This document shows, piece by piece, positions 24,352 to 36,759 of a stretch of 64,000 nt of DNA. Positions within the stretch are counted from its first letter, which is position 1; every line of letters starts with the position of its first letter. The DNA is from Scolanthus callimorphus. Taxonomy: Eukaryota > Cnidaria > Anthozoa > Actiniaria > Edwardsiidae. The DNA lies in contig CM066924.1 in NCBI GenBank assembly GCA_033964015.1, forward strand, positions 24,920,280-24,984,279. The letters are read 5' to 3'. Both the position numbers and the translations under genes were made by a program. The notes under the pieces were generated by a model. The model ran no database searches, was not told the origin of the DNA, and saw only the letters and a list, made by a program, of their open reading frames with translations.

Positions 24352-26517
24352 ATGTCGCAGCTAGCTTTGAGACGTTTAGTTTCTCCAACTTTAATGAGAT
24401 CTACCCCAGTACTGGGTAAGTATTTAAGCGAACTTTTTACGTTCTACCCACAGATGTTTAGTTGAAAAGCACGAGCTATGTGAAGCCTGTGTCAGAAGTG
24501 ATGTCGAGAGTTGCCTGCGTGCCAACATGCACGTCTACCCAACAATCACTTTTTTTAAGTATTTTGTATAATCCTATGGGGATATCGGCTTGATAACCTA
24601 TGACGCTAGCAAAATTCAGTTGTCTTTATTATATATTTTTTTCCAAAGTTTCGAATCCATCTGGAGCCTGGAAAGCTGGAAAGGTGTTTGGATCTAATCT
24701 TAACATCTTTTCAGGCTCCTGATGGTTCTGTCCCGGCGTACTTAATAAGTGAAATCGATGAGGAAAAAAACTAATCGATCAATGAAGATCAATCGATGAA
24801 ATGTTTTTTATTGATATCGATTAATTTCAATTGCCATCGGTCAATCAATGATCTATCGATAGTCACAAACATGTCTCAGAGCATCAACGCTGTTCTTGTC
24901 ACTAAATATAACTGCTGTGAATGTGTATTTGTAATTTCCATAGCTCAACTTTTATACTTGCTCGCTATGCTGTTTTGTATCCTACAAACAATGAAGCACA
25001 AGAATTTAATGTGTGTATTTCTGTATTTTTGGGATCAAAGCATCATTGGTTGTCAAGTTAAAACTGCCCGATAGCAACAGACAATTGTTATGCAAATCTG
25101 CACCTAGACCACATATCAAGGTAACTACTTCAGTTGCTTCACTAGGATCCTGTGTACGCCACATGAGCAGTAGCAAGCCCAAGGAAACAGAGGAGGCTTT
25201 TGATGCAAGATGGGAAGCTTACTTCTCAAGGTTGGTTTCAACTGTCTAAGTCCTGTACTTTCATCAGAAGTTTTAAAAAACTTTAGTTCACCAGCTTAAT
25301 CTTGATTTGCACAGTCAAATTTGATATTTTTTTCATTATAGCCTGCTGTGCGCATGGGGGAAACCAAGAAGAACAAAATTCCGTGTTAATCCAGTACAAA
25401 ATTTCTTGCAAGCGATGTATTGTACAGTTATTTCACATAAACAGGGTGATAATTATAGTGTTATTTTCCTAAAAAAACAACATCCATGATTCTGTTTTGG
25501 TATACCTATTGCTCCCATGATGCATTGCAGGCTACAAGAGTAGTTGTGATGGTGCAACCTTTTCTGAAATGTGTGGTTCCAGAAAATATCCATACCCCCT
25601 CCACAGAAGGGTGTTGAAAAGTGACCCCCCCCCCCCCCCCCCCCCACCCCTCTGGAATTTCCAAGGTAAAATACAGTATTTGTATGGAAATGATCAGGTA
25701 AATTGATCCCCCCACCTTCCGAAATTTCTGTTGCCCTTCCGTAGGGGGGGGGGGGGGGGGGGGGGGGGGGGTATGGATAAGGGGGGGGGGGGGGTATGGA
25801 TAATTTCTGGAACCACACAATAGGTGTATATATTTAACAACTAGTTGCCGAAGGAGCCCAAGGCGACTAATTGTTTTAGTATAATTGCTCAAGTGACTTT
25901 TTAGATTTTTGTCAAAAAGGTTGCTTTTATTGGTGTTGCTTTACTTTCTCCTAATAAAGTGGGCATGCAATCCCCAATACTTTCAATGAGGTAAATATAA
26001 CAAAAATATGACGAACATCTCAACCAATCAACAGAATTGAGTAATTATACTAACTATATATCAACTAAGATGCTGAGTGATATATGCATGATGTAATAAT
26101 CTGATAAATGTCTTGTTGTCTCTGACTTCAAGCCATGTCATTTTGAGAGGCTCTCCAAGTGATAACAATAATTATAAAATTATTGTTAAAAATATATAGT
26201 GAGTCCTCAGATTTAATGAGTTTCACTTTATTCTTTCTTGTTGACTCTGAAGGCCTGACATTGACAACTGGGAGCTGAGAAGAGGTCTGAATGAGCTTTA
26301 TGGCCATGATCTAGTCCCAGAACCAAAGATTGTAAATGCCATGCTCCATGCCTGTCGACGACTGGATGACTTTGGCAGTGCTGTTAGAGTTCTAGAGGCT
26401 GTCAAGGATAAGTCAGCAGGCAATAAGGAGATCTATAGCTACATTCTACAGAGCTGCAAGCCTGTTATTGATGAGTTAGGAGTCAGCACTCCAGAGGAAC
26501 TTGGCTTGTCAAAGTGA
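24352..26517 (+). CDS. COX5A: COX5A, cytochrome c oxidase subunit 5A
   Basis: Three exons: 24352-24415, 25146-25230 and 26253-26517, summing to 414 nt, 137 residues; human COX5A is 150. Exon 1 encodes [20 protein letters not shown], an Arg-rich, acid-free mitochondrial targeting peptide. Exon 2 gives [14 protein letters not shown]. Exon 3 gives [40 protein letters not shown] and a STPEELGL end, matching the vertebrate subunit block by block. It is a nuclear-encoded helical subunit on the matrix side of complex IV. The second acceptor is ambiguous: an AG 12 bp upstream (after ACTTC) is also in frame and would add four residues. Confidence 0.97.
25570..25819. mobile_element. 250-bp MITE, TGTGTGGTTCCAGAAA ends, poly(C)/poly(G) arms
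   Basis: TGTGTGGTTCCAGAAAATATCC is inverted at the right as GGATAATTTCTGGAACCACACA. Long C and G runs near 25624 and 25745 are mutually complementary, so the element can fold back. In COX5A intron 2. No clear target duplication. Confidence 0.65.
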
Positions 26518-26575
26518 TCTGTATTTGGTACTTTACATTTACATCTCTTAATTTTCATGATGCTCATCTGAACTC

Positions 26576-26581
26576 AATAAA
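26576..26581 (+). promoter_or_regulatory. Poly(A) signal of COX5A
   Basis: AATAAA 58 bp after the COX5A stop. Confidence 0.7.
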
Positions 26582-27194
26582 GCCTTGGCTTTCTTTTTGA
26601 ATGAACGTTGGTGAAGGCAGTGACCTTCATAGCCAGATTTCCATCTACATAGAGTTGTTGGCACTTCTTATCTTTGCATCTGCATTTGCCCAAATGACAA
26701 GGTGAAGATATCATATCCATATTCTTACAGTTTGCTGAGTGATATTGTATGATTGTAAAACACTAAAAACAGGGGGGAAAATTCCAACTGGCAAGCTGAA
26801 TCGGTGAAACTCTAGTAGCTGACGAGATGTAAGTTTAACTGTGATTGGCAAATAGTAGTTGGAGGAACATGAGAACTTCAGTGTGATTGGTCTATTTTCC
26901 CCATGTGATTCTCATCAAGAACTTTTCACACTGTGACTTTGATAAGATGTGGAGGTGGGAAGTGTCAAGGAACTGAGCTGTAGCAGCTGAGAGTCAGGTT
27001 ATGATGTAATAGTTCTCAAACAAATGATTTCATGCCGAGAAAAAGAAGGAATAAAATATTAAAATTTGAGTTTTCCAAGCTCCTCCATGGTTATGATTTT
27101 TTTTTTGTTCAAACAACATGATGAATTATTAATAAGTTTGAGAATTTCATTGAAAACCTGTACCGTCGGTTGCAGCTACTGCACACACATCAAA

Positions 27195-27440
27195 AACATG
27201 TTCTGTCGGCACATGAAACTTCAAAGTTTTGACAGTGACACCTGAATGTTTTTGTCACAATTTCGTTTTAAACAGTAACTAATATTCTGGTAGCTTCATA
27301 GTTTTTCTGTTCAGGAAGAAATAAAGCAACTGAACCTTTTCCACACACGAACATCACCAAAGCTTCACTCTTGGTGGGCAAACTTTGAAGTTCAACTGTC
27401 AAAACATTAAAGTTTCATGTGTCAACAGAACATGTTTTTG
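27195..27440. repeat. Inverted repeat around AAAACATGTTCTGT
   Basis: AAAAACATGTTCTGTCGGCACATGAAAC near 27195 is the inverse of GTTTCATGTGTCAACAGAACATGTTTTT ending near 27440. Decayed foldback element. Confidence 0.55.
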
Positions 27441-27642
27441 TCGAATGTGCAAATCAAATGTGCAAATGGTAAATGAAACCAACAGTAATTTTTTCCAGAT
27501 AATTGGACACTGTATTATTTCTGAAAATGGCCATGTTTTAGAAATAAAAAAACTTTCAGCTGTCCCCATTGTTAATTGCAGAATTTTCATGCAAACCAGC
27601 CTCATATTTTTAGTGATTTTATTTGTTTATCTTCTTTCTCAG

Positions 27643-27741
27643 GTTGTTGAATGTAAAAGATTTGTTCCAGCATTATTTGACATTGATGCTGAACTTGAAT
27701 GTGAAGATACAAACATCAAGGCTGATGATTGTGACCAGTGA
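27643..27741 (+). CDS. Possible orphan 3'-terminal exon
   Basis: A good acceptor (TTCTTTCTCAG) is followed by an open frame of 32 codons to a stop, reading VVECKRFVPALFDIDAELE and an acidic end. It may be the last exon of a gene whose other exons I could not find, or chance. Not part of the COX5A model. Confidence 0.25.
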   Translation, partial: VVECKRFVPALFDIDAELECEDTNIKADDCDQ

Positions 27742-28126
27742 TGTTGTAAGGACACAATTCTTGTAAAATTTTAATGTAAAGAAAAAAACATAAAACATGT
27801 ATTCAATAAGACATCATGGCTTATTTTATGTACTGATGATGATCATTCCATGTCAGGGGTGTAGCAAGGGTTTTACAGTCAAACCGGGTTGTTGTTTCCT
27901 CAGAACTTTGCAACATTGATGAACAACATTGTAATATTGATTATCAACTTGCTTGATCAGTTTGCAGATGTGTTGAGCAAGTTGCTAATAGCTCCGAACA
28001 ATTTCCTAGAAGAAAATCCACCAAGGTGCTCAGTTATTTAAACCAAAATCATACAGATGGTGAAAAAACTGCGCACCTTGGTAGAAGGAGGGGGGGGGGG
28101 GGGTGTTATAATTTTACTTTAAAATT

Positions 28127-28868
28127 GTCTAATGGTGTTTCTCTTAGTGTTCCGAGCGCAGATATCAGAATAATATGGGAGCACTTCAAAGTTATATCGG
28201 CTAATCTTTCACTCTTACTTATCTCAGAATAGAATCGAGTACCTACAGAAAGCGACATTTCATAAACGAATGAAATAATGTGCTATTGTTCTAATATTCA
28301 ATTCGAACTCGAAATAACTAAATTGCTGGAATTGTTTCGCAAGTTTCTTTCGTGAGAGGTACAAAATCTTTGTTTCTTTTCCATAGAGCACGGACAAATT
28401 TGTTAGATTCTGAAATCCTACTGGAGTATAAAACCACGCACGTGAGGAATTTCGCATCAGGTGCGCTGAGGCGAGTACACTGAGCTCATAAATGGGTTTT
28501 CTTGGCGTTTGCGTTGAAGCGACGAAACACTGACTTCTTTTGGATAATGTTTTAAATACAGTATTGGAAAGACAAGCCCAAACTTGGTAAGTTATCTCAG
28601 TTGGTTGTGCTCTACCATTCACGAAAGAAACTTGGGAAACAATTCCAGCAACTTTAGCTATTTCGAGTTCGAGTGTAATATAGAACAATAACACATTATG
28701 GACAAGATATTGGTCTCATTCGTTTATGAAATATCGCTGTCTGTAGGTTCTCGATTCTATTCTATTATTTAGAGAAGTAAGAGTGAAAGATCAGCCGATA
28801 TAATTTTGAAGTGCTCCCTGATAGACTGATATCTGCGCTCGGCACACTAAAGAGAAACCCCATTAGAC
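28127..28868. mobile_element. 742-bp foldback with about 230-bp inverted arms
   Basis: The left arm (28127-28352) and right arm (28619-28868) are imperfect reverse complements. For instance, GTCTAATGGTGTTTCTCTTAG pairs with CTAAAGAGAAACCCCATTAGAC, and GAGCGCAGATATC with GATATCTGCGCTC. The loop is about 265 bp. No transposase frame, so a non-autonomous foldback is inferred. The 144-residue - strand frame through it is probably fortuitous. Confidence 0.75.
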
Positions 28869-28869
28869 A

Positions 28870-28970
28870 TAGGGAGGCTGAGTCACATGACCGCTTCGAA
28901 ACAAAGGACAAACCTCGTTCTCATGCCCTCAAACAGTTCAAACAGTAGTCATGTGACTCAGCCTCCCCTC
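28870..28970. repeat. Palindromic GAGGCTGAGTCACATGAC element
   Basis: GAGGCTGAGTCACATGACC and GTCATGTGACTCAGCCTC form inverted ends about 100 bp apart. Directly abuts the 28127-28868 foldback. Related to 48265-48530. Confidence 0.6.
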
Positions 28971-30425
28971 TCCCGAGTCAATCGCCATTTTGAAAAACGA
29001 CCGAGAAGACCCTTGAGGACTAGGTTGTTTTACACACGCCTAAATCGAGGAATGCTCACTGGCACTTAGAATTTTTTCTAAACAAGCGCTATGAGTGAAT
29101 TCGCTGGTTCGGACAGCTCGTTTTATTGATTAAGTACCTTCATAGTATTAATCTTTAATAGAACGAGGCATATACTATAAAAATATACTAAAACGATGTA
29201 TTAATCCTTATCCTGACTAGCAGTCTTGATAGTTCAGATATTTTGAATGTTTTTAGGTCAATTTGAAGTAATATTATCAAAAAATATCGTTAAATTATTC
29301 ATGGTGAGCATTCCTCCATTTAGGAATGACGGTTGTTTTCCTTGGCCTTCATTTTCTCGTGGACAACGATGCAGAATGAAAGTTAAGAGCTTCTTAATGT
29401 TTGTATCTATGAACACCTTTGCGCTGGTCTGGGATCCCAAGGGTGGGGAAATTGACATTTCAAAAGCTAAAAATGACAAATTCCCGTGGGGTGACCCCAC
29501 CCACCCACCCTGGGGCAAAACATTGATAGGTGCATTAAATACCTCGCAACAGGTGAGACATTTTTCGTCATTATTCTTTCAATTCTAGTATTAGCGAAAG
29601 CTACCATAGAAGTACTATATCTAAGTTCTAAATTGTTATGCCGTTACCCGTAACGGAGTTCGTCGGAATGTTAAAGTTAGAATAAGTACAATCATCGTCA
29701 GTTTTAATAGTAGCATGCAAATACAGATTTGTTATGTTAAAACAATAAGAATTATGTAATAATTTAGAATACCATAAAATGCTCAGAACAATAAGAGTTA
29801 TGTAAGATTGTCAATGCAAAAGTATAAGTCTAGGTTGCATGTGATAATAATGCAGAAAGTATTACCCAGAGCTCTGGATTTGTGTCGTTGGTTTGTGGGC
29901 ATTGGGTTCGTTAGGCTGGCGAGAGTCGCCGTTTCTTTAATTTTATCTTTCAGATTCTTCACACCCAAGAGCATTGGAAACTTCATGTTTTGGCTTGAGA
30001 GAACTTCATAACATTTGAGGGCTCAGACGGGAAACCGAAAATCGGAGGAGAACAACAGAGTGAAGAATTGGGACGAAGAATTGGCAATCGAAGGATTGGA
30101 TCAATGGGTTTATCGCTATAAGGAGACAGAGTCAGTTGAGAACAGATGGAGCTTGGGAAATAAATTAAGGAAGAAAAGTGAAAACTTGAGGAAAGGAGCA
30201 AGCAAAGGACTTGGTGAGATTTGTAATTAATTCTTTAAGGGAAAGCGCGTATTTCAGAAACTAGTTAAAGTTGATTATCGTGGAGTTGAGAAAGAGTTAA
30301 TGTTGATTTAAGAAATCGGTGAGGTTGATTGTCGGAAAGAAAGAGAAGTACAGTTGAAGCCACTTCAGGAAAGATATTTGTTTTACGTAAAATTGGGAGT
30401 TATCTATGAAATTTCACACTAGTTT
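28971..30425. other. Gene-poor spacer
   Basis: No recognisable gene. A 71-residue charged frame at 30015-30230 (KNWDEELAIEGLDQWVYR) looks non-random but I cannot assign it. It may be a retroelement gag or host fragment. Confidence 0.3.
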
Positions 30426-30427
30426 AT

Positions 30428-30860
30428 GGGTACTCTTATTATTCGTTTAATTATTGATTTAACTACAAACAATATTTGGCTAGAACTAAATTACAATATT
30501 ATTGATTTAACTGTAAACACAAATATTTGGCTAGAACTAAATTACAATATTATTGATTTAACTGCAAACAAAATGTTTGGCTAGAACTAAATTGTAACAT
30601 TATTGATTTAACTGCAAACAAAATGTTTGGCTAGAACTAAATTGTAACATTATTGATTTAACTGCAAACACAAATGTTTGGCTAGAACTAAATTGTAACA
30701 TTATTGATTTAACTGCAAACACAAATGTTGGCTAGAACTAAATTGTACCATTATTGATCTAACTGCAAACAAAATGTTTGGCTAGAACTAAATTGTAACA
30801 TTATTGATTTAACTGCAAACAAAATGTTTGACAAGAACTAAATTGGTTGAGAACTAAATG
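30428..30860. repeat. 50-bp tandem repeat, array 1
   Basis: About eight copies of ATTGATTTAACTGCAAACAA + AATGTTTGGCTAGAACTAAA + TTGTAACATT with small indels. The same array recurs at 36074-36362. Confidence 0.9.
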
Positions 30861-30916
30861 CCAGTAGCGACAAGGGTAGCCATTGAGAGGGAACGTGCTT
30901 TTCAAAGCAATGTTAA

Positions 30917-32153
30917 CAGGGTCTGGATGGGGGGGTCCGCATGTCGGTAGTCAGTTAAAATTTCAGTAATTTGTCGGTAGTCAGTTAAAAATTTCGGTAG
31001 TCGGTAAATTTAAGTTTATAATTAAAAAGTTGTAAAATTGAACATTCAAAACAATGTTAGTTACTCTCAGGTTCTACGATTGGAGTCTCTTTTTAGATAT
31101 TTTGCATTTTTCTGAGTAGTAAGCACTGCAAATCAGTAAATAGTCATTTTCGTGCACTCTGATTGGTTCCTGAAGATATCCAACATTAGCATAATTTTAG
31201 GGATACGAGCCCCCTGATTGGCCAATAAATTTAATGTATTCAGCTTGCTAGTTTATTTACTGGCAGCAGGGAAGTGTGAGAGATCTTTTTCAAGATGGCT
31301 GCTGCAAACACATTGGCAGAATTATCAGAAGGAGAAACATTTGAAATGAAAAAAAGTCCTTTGTGTATATTTTGTTTTGGAGACGTAATATCTTTTATCC
31401 CGTGTTTTATGTTTCTATTTGCCATCGAATATAAATTATTTTAGTATATCTCAATGATAAAAAGAGAGTTTTTAAATGTCCTAGCCTTTTCGACAGCACT
31501 CATTTCTGCAGCTCTCACTCACACAATGATAAGCTACACGGGAGCCGTAACAATAAAACCGGGCCGTAATAAAAAAACTGGGGTACACGGTAATAAAATC
31601 CCAAGGAAGCTTGTAGGAAAGTTGATTAAACTCATTTGCGCACGAAGCGCGCCGAAAATTTAAATCGTGCATGCATGTGAAGTTACCGCATGCAGGGGGT
31701 GCGCATTCGCAGAATTTTGTCTTTTACTCTTTTGCTTTTGCATGATTTGTTTGGGGGGAGGGAATGTAGCTTGCAGGATATTTTTTTTCAAAAGTCAATG
31801 GTCGGCCCCTAACTTGATCAAAACTTGCATTCTCGTTTGGCCACCTCAGCGCAAGTGAACAAAAGTCTGTGCAAGTCACAACTTGCATCGACGTGTGTGA
31901 ACTAGCGTTTCGTTTGGCCAGGGCTTTATATAGAAGCGCTCGTGTAGTAGATAGTCGAGATCGCAAGAATATAAATTAGGATTTATGTATGTTGACGATA
32001 GAAATGAAGAGTTTATAATACGGGCAATAATAAAATGTCGGTAGTCAGCAAATATTTTTTTGTCGGTAGTCAGTAACTTTTTCCCCGTTTTGTCGGTAGT
32101 CGGTTATTTTTTAGGCCGTTTGTCGCTAGTCGGTTAACCCCATCCAGACCCTG
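30917..32153. mobile_element. 1237-bp DNA transposon, CAGGGTCTGGATGGGG ends, duplication TGTTAA
   Basis: Perfect 16-bp terminal inverted repeats CAGGGTCTGGATGGGG. Just inside, GTCGGTAGTCAGT-type subterminal repeats occur in both orientations. TGTTAA is duplicated at 30911-30916 and 32154-32159. The second copy of the flank at 36460-36490 has the uninterrupted AATGTTAATTTAGC, the empty site. Short internal frames show no transposase motif, so it is probably non-autonomous. Confidence 0.9.
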
Positions 32154-32561
32154 TGTTAATTTAGCTTCGTGCAATAATGTAAATATCACGCATCGGGAAA
32201 TTTCTGGTCAAACATATGGATTCGTGTAACAAACACCTTTTGGAGCAGAATCTAAGGGGTGAACCATTAGAAATTGGGTCAGGGGGGGTGGCAATTTTTT
32301 TGCGTATTGTTTTTTTTTCGGGGATAAGTTGTGCAAGAATATTTTTTCGGACTCAAGGCCATGTACGATTTTTTTTTCGGCAGACACACACAACATATCT
32401 GGTATCCTGCGTAGCGGCTCTAAGGGGAGGGGAGGGAACGCAGAAGATGCCTTAGAGAAAGGATAGATCGGAAAGATCAACATTCCGTTTTTATGTAAAT
32501 AGTAGACAAAGCCTGTAGGTATTTATGCGCGCAACTGCGCGCCGCAAATGGCGAAATTATT

Positions 32562-33640
32562 ATGATACATTTGCGTGAAACAGTCCAAATAACGAATTGC
32601 TATACTTGGCGTAACGTCGAAGTCACGCTTAGTGACTGCCTGCCAGGTCTATCACTGCAGGGCATTTTTGGGAGAGTTTGTTTTCCTTGGCAAGATACAC
32701 TTGTTCTTGTAAGGCAATGTCTTCGTTGCGCGAGTTGCAACAAGTTTATTATTATTCAGCCATGCCACTATCTCGATTCTGATTGGCTAAGAATACACAG
32801 CGAAAGCATGTTGGCACGAGTAGCAGGGACTTCTGTACTGCGCATGCACGAATCCGCTGACCAATTCAATGTGGTTCCGGGCGCTTTAATTGCCAATTTC
32901 CATCGTTTTAGTCGGAATTGACATAATGCATGGTCGCACTTTTCTTTTTTCTTTATTTTGTAATTCAAAATATTTCTACGATAAGCTCTAGTGTTGTGTG
33001 AGCAACAAACGAGATGTCGACAGGACATGTTCTGACTCCACTTTTAAGCCATGTTACGAGCAGTGTTACGGAAATTGTTTCAAACGATGATAGCATGCAG
33101 CTTGTACAGCATGCGATATACTACCATAGAAAAGCCATTGCTGAATTCATAAGAAACGTAATTTATGATTTTACATACAATCTTTTAAAACCTTGAAGTG
33201 ATCAAGTAGATTTATATCTGTAACCTCTTTTTTTAAAATGAACGAAAGGAATTAGAACACCAGCAATTTGAAATGGAAGGGGAAATAGAAAGGAGGGAAT
33301 TGAAAGGTCCGAAGTTTGAAGTTGAAAAACGGGAAAGAGAAATGGAGCTTAAACAAGGTGCGCGAAAGAAATATGGCGAACGCAAAGTAGCATTTGATTT
33401 TGAAGAAATTCCGTGGAATTGGGAACAAACTGATGAGCCTGAAGGTCATCGACTGGCAAACCAGTTGAGTGAAATGTTTGCGTTTAAAGTTAAAGGCGAA
33501 AATAGAAGATGGAGAAAAAGAATTCGATTGACAATTTGCAGGCTAGAAAAATTGTCATTTCGACAAACAATTCCCACTAAATTTATCAAGTGTCATAGGA
33601 AACGATGGTCACAGAAATGGAACCTACTTTAATCAAATCT
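32562..33640 (+). other. Charged frame of unknown origin (33273-33632) in repeat-rich DNA
   Basis: A 119-residue frame is rich in Glu/Arg/Lys (EIERRELKGPKFEVEKRER) with WNWEQTDEPEGHRLANQLSE after it. Its end (CAGGCTAGAAAAATTGTCAT) also occurs at 35850-35870, so it is part of a duplicated segment. I cannot assign a family; a broken retroelement gag or host coiled coil is possible. Confidence 0.3.
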
Positions 33641-34106
33641 TCTACCATGTTGAGGTACTTCTTTCATAAAATCTGAAAAGGGCAAAATGATTCATTCCTT
33701 ATTGTGGATTCCGTACCCTCTTGCGAAGACAAGTCGACAATGCTGTGTGACACCATTACCCTCGGACTAGGTACCATTATGCCTGCGGTACGATGCACGG
33801 TTCACAAATGTTTCACAACAACGATACCCGTGGATCAGCTCTGATCGCCAAACGCCAACAGGCGTCCCATTCTGGGGATGAGGTCAGCTACCGCACCTAT
33901 CTCCAAGTGGAATAACCACATTTGTGAATCTATTAACAAAGCAAACAAGCGCTTTTATTTCCTCATTCTTACAACACCAGGCACCAACACATTATAACAT
34001 GCCACGCATACGCACCGATCGCTATAAAAAAATTTTAGAATCACAACCTGAAGAAATATATACGCATAGTCATTTTAGATATATTTATACATTATAGTAC
34101 ACTTAC

Positions 34107-34230
34107 GAACCCTTTCGCTGCTGTAATTGTAATTGTAATTGTAATTGTCTGATAATGTTTTATTGACTTCCGACAGCGCTTTTACTTCCTGTGTCAGATC
34201 TTCCACCTTTTTTGGCACTGCCAGACCCTC
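34107..34230 (-). pseudogene. Kinesin-14-like exon: end of the stalk
   Basis: Read on the - strand between an acceptor (CTATAG) and a GTAAGT donor: EGLAVPKKVEDLTQEVKALS, then a short NYNYNY run made by an expanded ATTGTA microsatellite, then SSERVR. Stalks of C-terminal-motor kinesins end in this kind of coil just before the neck. In gene order it should precede the motor exons, but on this strand it follows them, so it belongs to a rearranged copy. Confidence 0.5.
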
Positions 34231-34517
34231 CTATAGAAAAAAGGAACAATACGTGCTTTGAGCGTGACATTAACATAGACATTCATGGGCTACAAAACAT
34301 AGGTAATTGTAAAAGTAATGAACTCAATCTGTGTCAATGTAATGGAATGTCGATCCATCCTTTGGTCTAAAGCTGGTTTTAGTGATATGTAGTCGTAGAA
34401 CAGCAAACCAATGGTGTTATTTTGAACGTTTTTTGCCGTATTAGATCAACACAACAAACAGATCAGAACATTGCCACACCCTTCGGACACAATGTCTATA
34501 AACATGGTGTGTACTGT

Positions 34518-34558
34518 AATCCAAGCGCACTCAGGCTTCCGTTTATAGACAGGGCTTC
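34518..34558 (-). pseudogene. Kinesin-14 exon fragment EALSINGSLSALG
   Basis: After a TTTTTCAG acceptor, the - strand reads EALSINGSLSALG (switch-II helix region, usual form EAxSINKSLSALGDV). Homology then stops. The adjacent intron DNA (34560-34700) is the inverted counterpart of 43870-44030, upstream of the + strand copy of the same exon. Confidence 0.65.
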
Positions 34559-34913
34559 CTGAAAAACGGGACAAACAAGTTTAGTCCACAGAGAGCGAAT
34601 TTCACATGCAATGAGTCCAATCATGTACGAGAAAATAAAAGTTACTGCTGAATGGCTTCCTCGTCAGCCAATCAAATCAATCAAATCGAAGTATAAATTA
34701 TAAATTATAAATTATAAATTGTTAAATATATCAAGCATCATTTTACAAACACTTTTAAAATAAAGAAAATCAAACCGTAAGATAGATAAGGCTGAATGAG
34801 AGACTGGTAGATATTAATTTGAGTGGTTTCTGATACAACACGGCTGCTCATCTTGTAAACCTGCCAGTTTACAAGACAGAATCATGAGGCACTGATTTTG
34901 CTTGGTAACTTAC

Positions 34914-35068
34914 TTGTTTTCCTCCAGCAGGGCATCCATTGCCCGAGGGGCAATCCCTGGAAAGTTGCCATCGCTGTCCCCAATCATGGTGTAGGTCTTT
35001 CCGGATCCCGTTTGTCCGTACGCGAAGATACACACGTTACATCCATCTACGGCAGACTCAATAAGGTT
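34914..35068 (-). pseudogene. Kinesin motor exon with P-loop, copy B
   Basis: - strand exon bounded by TTTTAG and [26 protein letters not shown], then [11 protein letters not shown], ending [17 protein letters not shown] is the kinesin nucleotide-binding loop. It follows the 36025-35891 exon in phase (VFEDIK|NLIES). Copy A at 38466-38629 has three extra residues (TIY) and a few changes. Open, but the rest of the motor is missing nearby. Confidence 0.8.
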
Positions 35069-35199
35069 CTAAAAAACAAGATAGGAGATAGAGACTGTGA
35101 ATTGATCAATTCCTGCAAGGAAGTAAGGTGCTGGGAGGTCAAATGCATTTTCGCATAATTTTCGAGTGAGACTGCTTCTTACCAGAATATTAATAGCTT

Positions 35200-35560
35200 A
35201 AAGAAAAATAGATAATAGATAAAGAAAAACTTGGCAGAGTTTTTGCAGTGGAGTCCTTTACTACAAACGTTGACTGGAACTTTGTTGCACATATATACAT
35301 TTTGATAACATGACAGATAATAATAATATTTATTCCAAGCTACCATTGCTGATACATAGGAGTAATACATACGAATACAGAATATAGATGAGTAAATATA
35401 CAATCAATCATTCAATCAAATTACAATAATAATTCAAGACATCATAGATATATTTTGATGTTAGTCTGATAATTGATTCGTCGGTCATTGAAATACAATA
35501 CATAAATATATTTCTCTCACTAAAAGAACTAAATGCACTGTTTATCTTCATTAGATCATT
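35200..35560. other. Intron-like A/T-rich DNA with retroelement-tail look
   Basis: AATAATAATATTTATTCCAAGC and CAATCAATCATTCAATC runs. No coding signal. Confidence 0.3.
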
Positions 35561-35890
35561 TATTTCTAAGATCTGTTAATTTACTATTATTACAAAATGA
35601 AAAGAAATGGCATTCATCGCCAATTTCCTTCAGATTACAGATAGAACAAAAACGAGAATCATAAGGACTTGGCGTCGTCAATAACGTGAGCAGAATGAGC
35701 GAGAAAGCCCATGACGTTTGAAAATCAACTCCATGGCCCGCGCAGGAGCTCCGCTACAAAACACTCCGGCTCGTTTTGTAAACATTGCTTATGTAAACAA
35801 AGAATGCGAATTCCAGTTCATAGATTTACATTCGGATTGACAATTTTCAGGCTAGAAAAATTGTCATTTCGACACAGAAATGGAACCTAC

Positions 35891-36025
35891 TTTGATATCT
35901 TCGAACACTTTTTTCTGGCCATGGTCTTGAAACACTTGATCAAATTTGAAGGTCTTGGTCTCCCTGCCAGCTGTTTTCACCACTATTGTGTGTTCGTCTG
36001 ATGATGTGACGATTGAAATGTTACC
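35891..36025 (-). pseudogene. Kinesin motor exon, N-terminal strand region
   Basis: 45 codons in phase 0 between TTTGTAG and GTAGGT: GNISIVTSSDEHTIVVKTAG, then RETKTFKFDQVFQDHGQKKV, then FEDIK. This is the start of a kinesin-14 motor core (family pattern ...KTFxFDxVF...QxxVFEDxK). Together with 34914-35068 it makes a coherent two-exon run. Confidence 0.75.
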
Positions 36026-36073
36026 CTACAAAACAAAGCAATTACAAATAAGAAGAACAATGTCCATATTATA

Positions 36074-36362
36074 AACAAATATTTGGCTAGAACTAAATTA
36101 CAATATTATTGATTTAACTGCAAACAAAAATATTTGGCTAGAACGAAATTACAATATTATTGATTTAACTGTAAACACAAATATTTGGCTAGAACGAAAT
36201 TACAATATTATGATTTAACTGCAAACAAAATGTTTGGCTAGAACTAAATTGTAACATTATTGATTTAACTGCAAACACAAATGTTTGGCTAGAACTAATT
36301 GTAACATTATTGATTTAACTGCAAACAAAATGTTTGACTAGAAGTAAATTGTAACATTGATT
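36074..36362. repeat. 50-bp tandem repeat, array 2
   Basis: Same unit as 30428-30860, about six copies. It is followed by the same downstream sequence (36450-36760) as the first array but without the 1237-bp transposon. Confidence 0.9.
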
Positions 36363-36759
36363 TTTTTTGCAAGAATTTTCAACGGTCAAATTTCAAAATT
36401 CAAATTGCTGATATGAAATTGAATTTCCATTTTATGAAACGTTACACGGACCGAACGTGCTATTCAAAGCAATGTTAATTTAGCTTCGTGCAATGTAAAT
36501 ATCACGCGTCGGGAAATTTCTGGTCAAACATATGGATTCGTGTAACAAACACTTTTTGGAGCAGAATCTAAGGGGTGGACCATTAGAAATTGGGGGAGGG
36601 GGGGTGGCAATTTTTTTTGCGTATGATTTTTTTTTTTCGGGGATAAGTTGGGCAAGAATGTTTTCGGACTCAAGGCCATGTACGATTTTGTTTTTCGGCA
36701 GACACACACAACATATCTGGTATCCTGCGTAGCGGCTCTAAGGGGAGGGGAGGGAACGC

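Noticed and set aside
25453..25892. Pro/Gly-rich frames
   Set aside because: Read through the poly(C)/poly(G) arms of a MITE.
28260..28694. 144-residue - strand frame
   Set aside because: Lies across foldback arms; one half is the inverse of the other, no family resemblance.
30428..30860. CRISPR-like or LTR repeat
   Set aside because: Head-to-tail 50-bp units without spacers and no flanking coding region.
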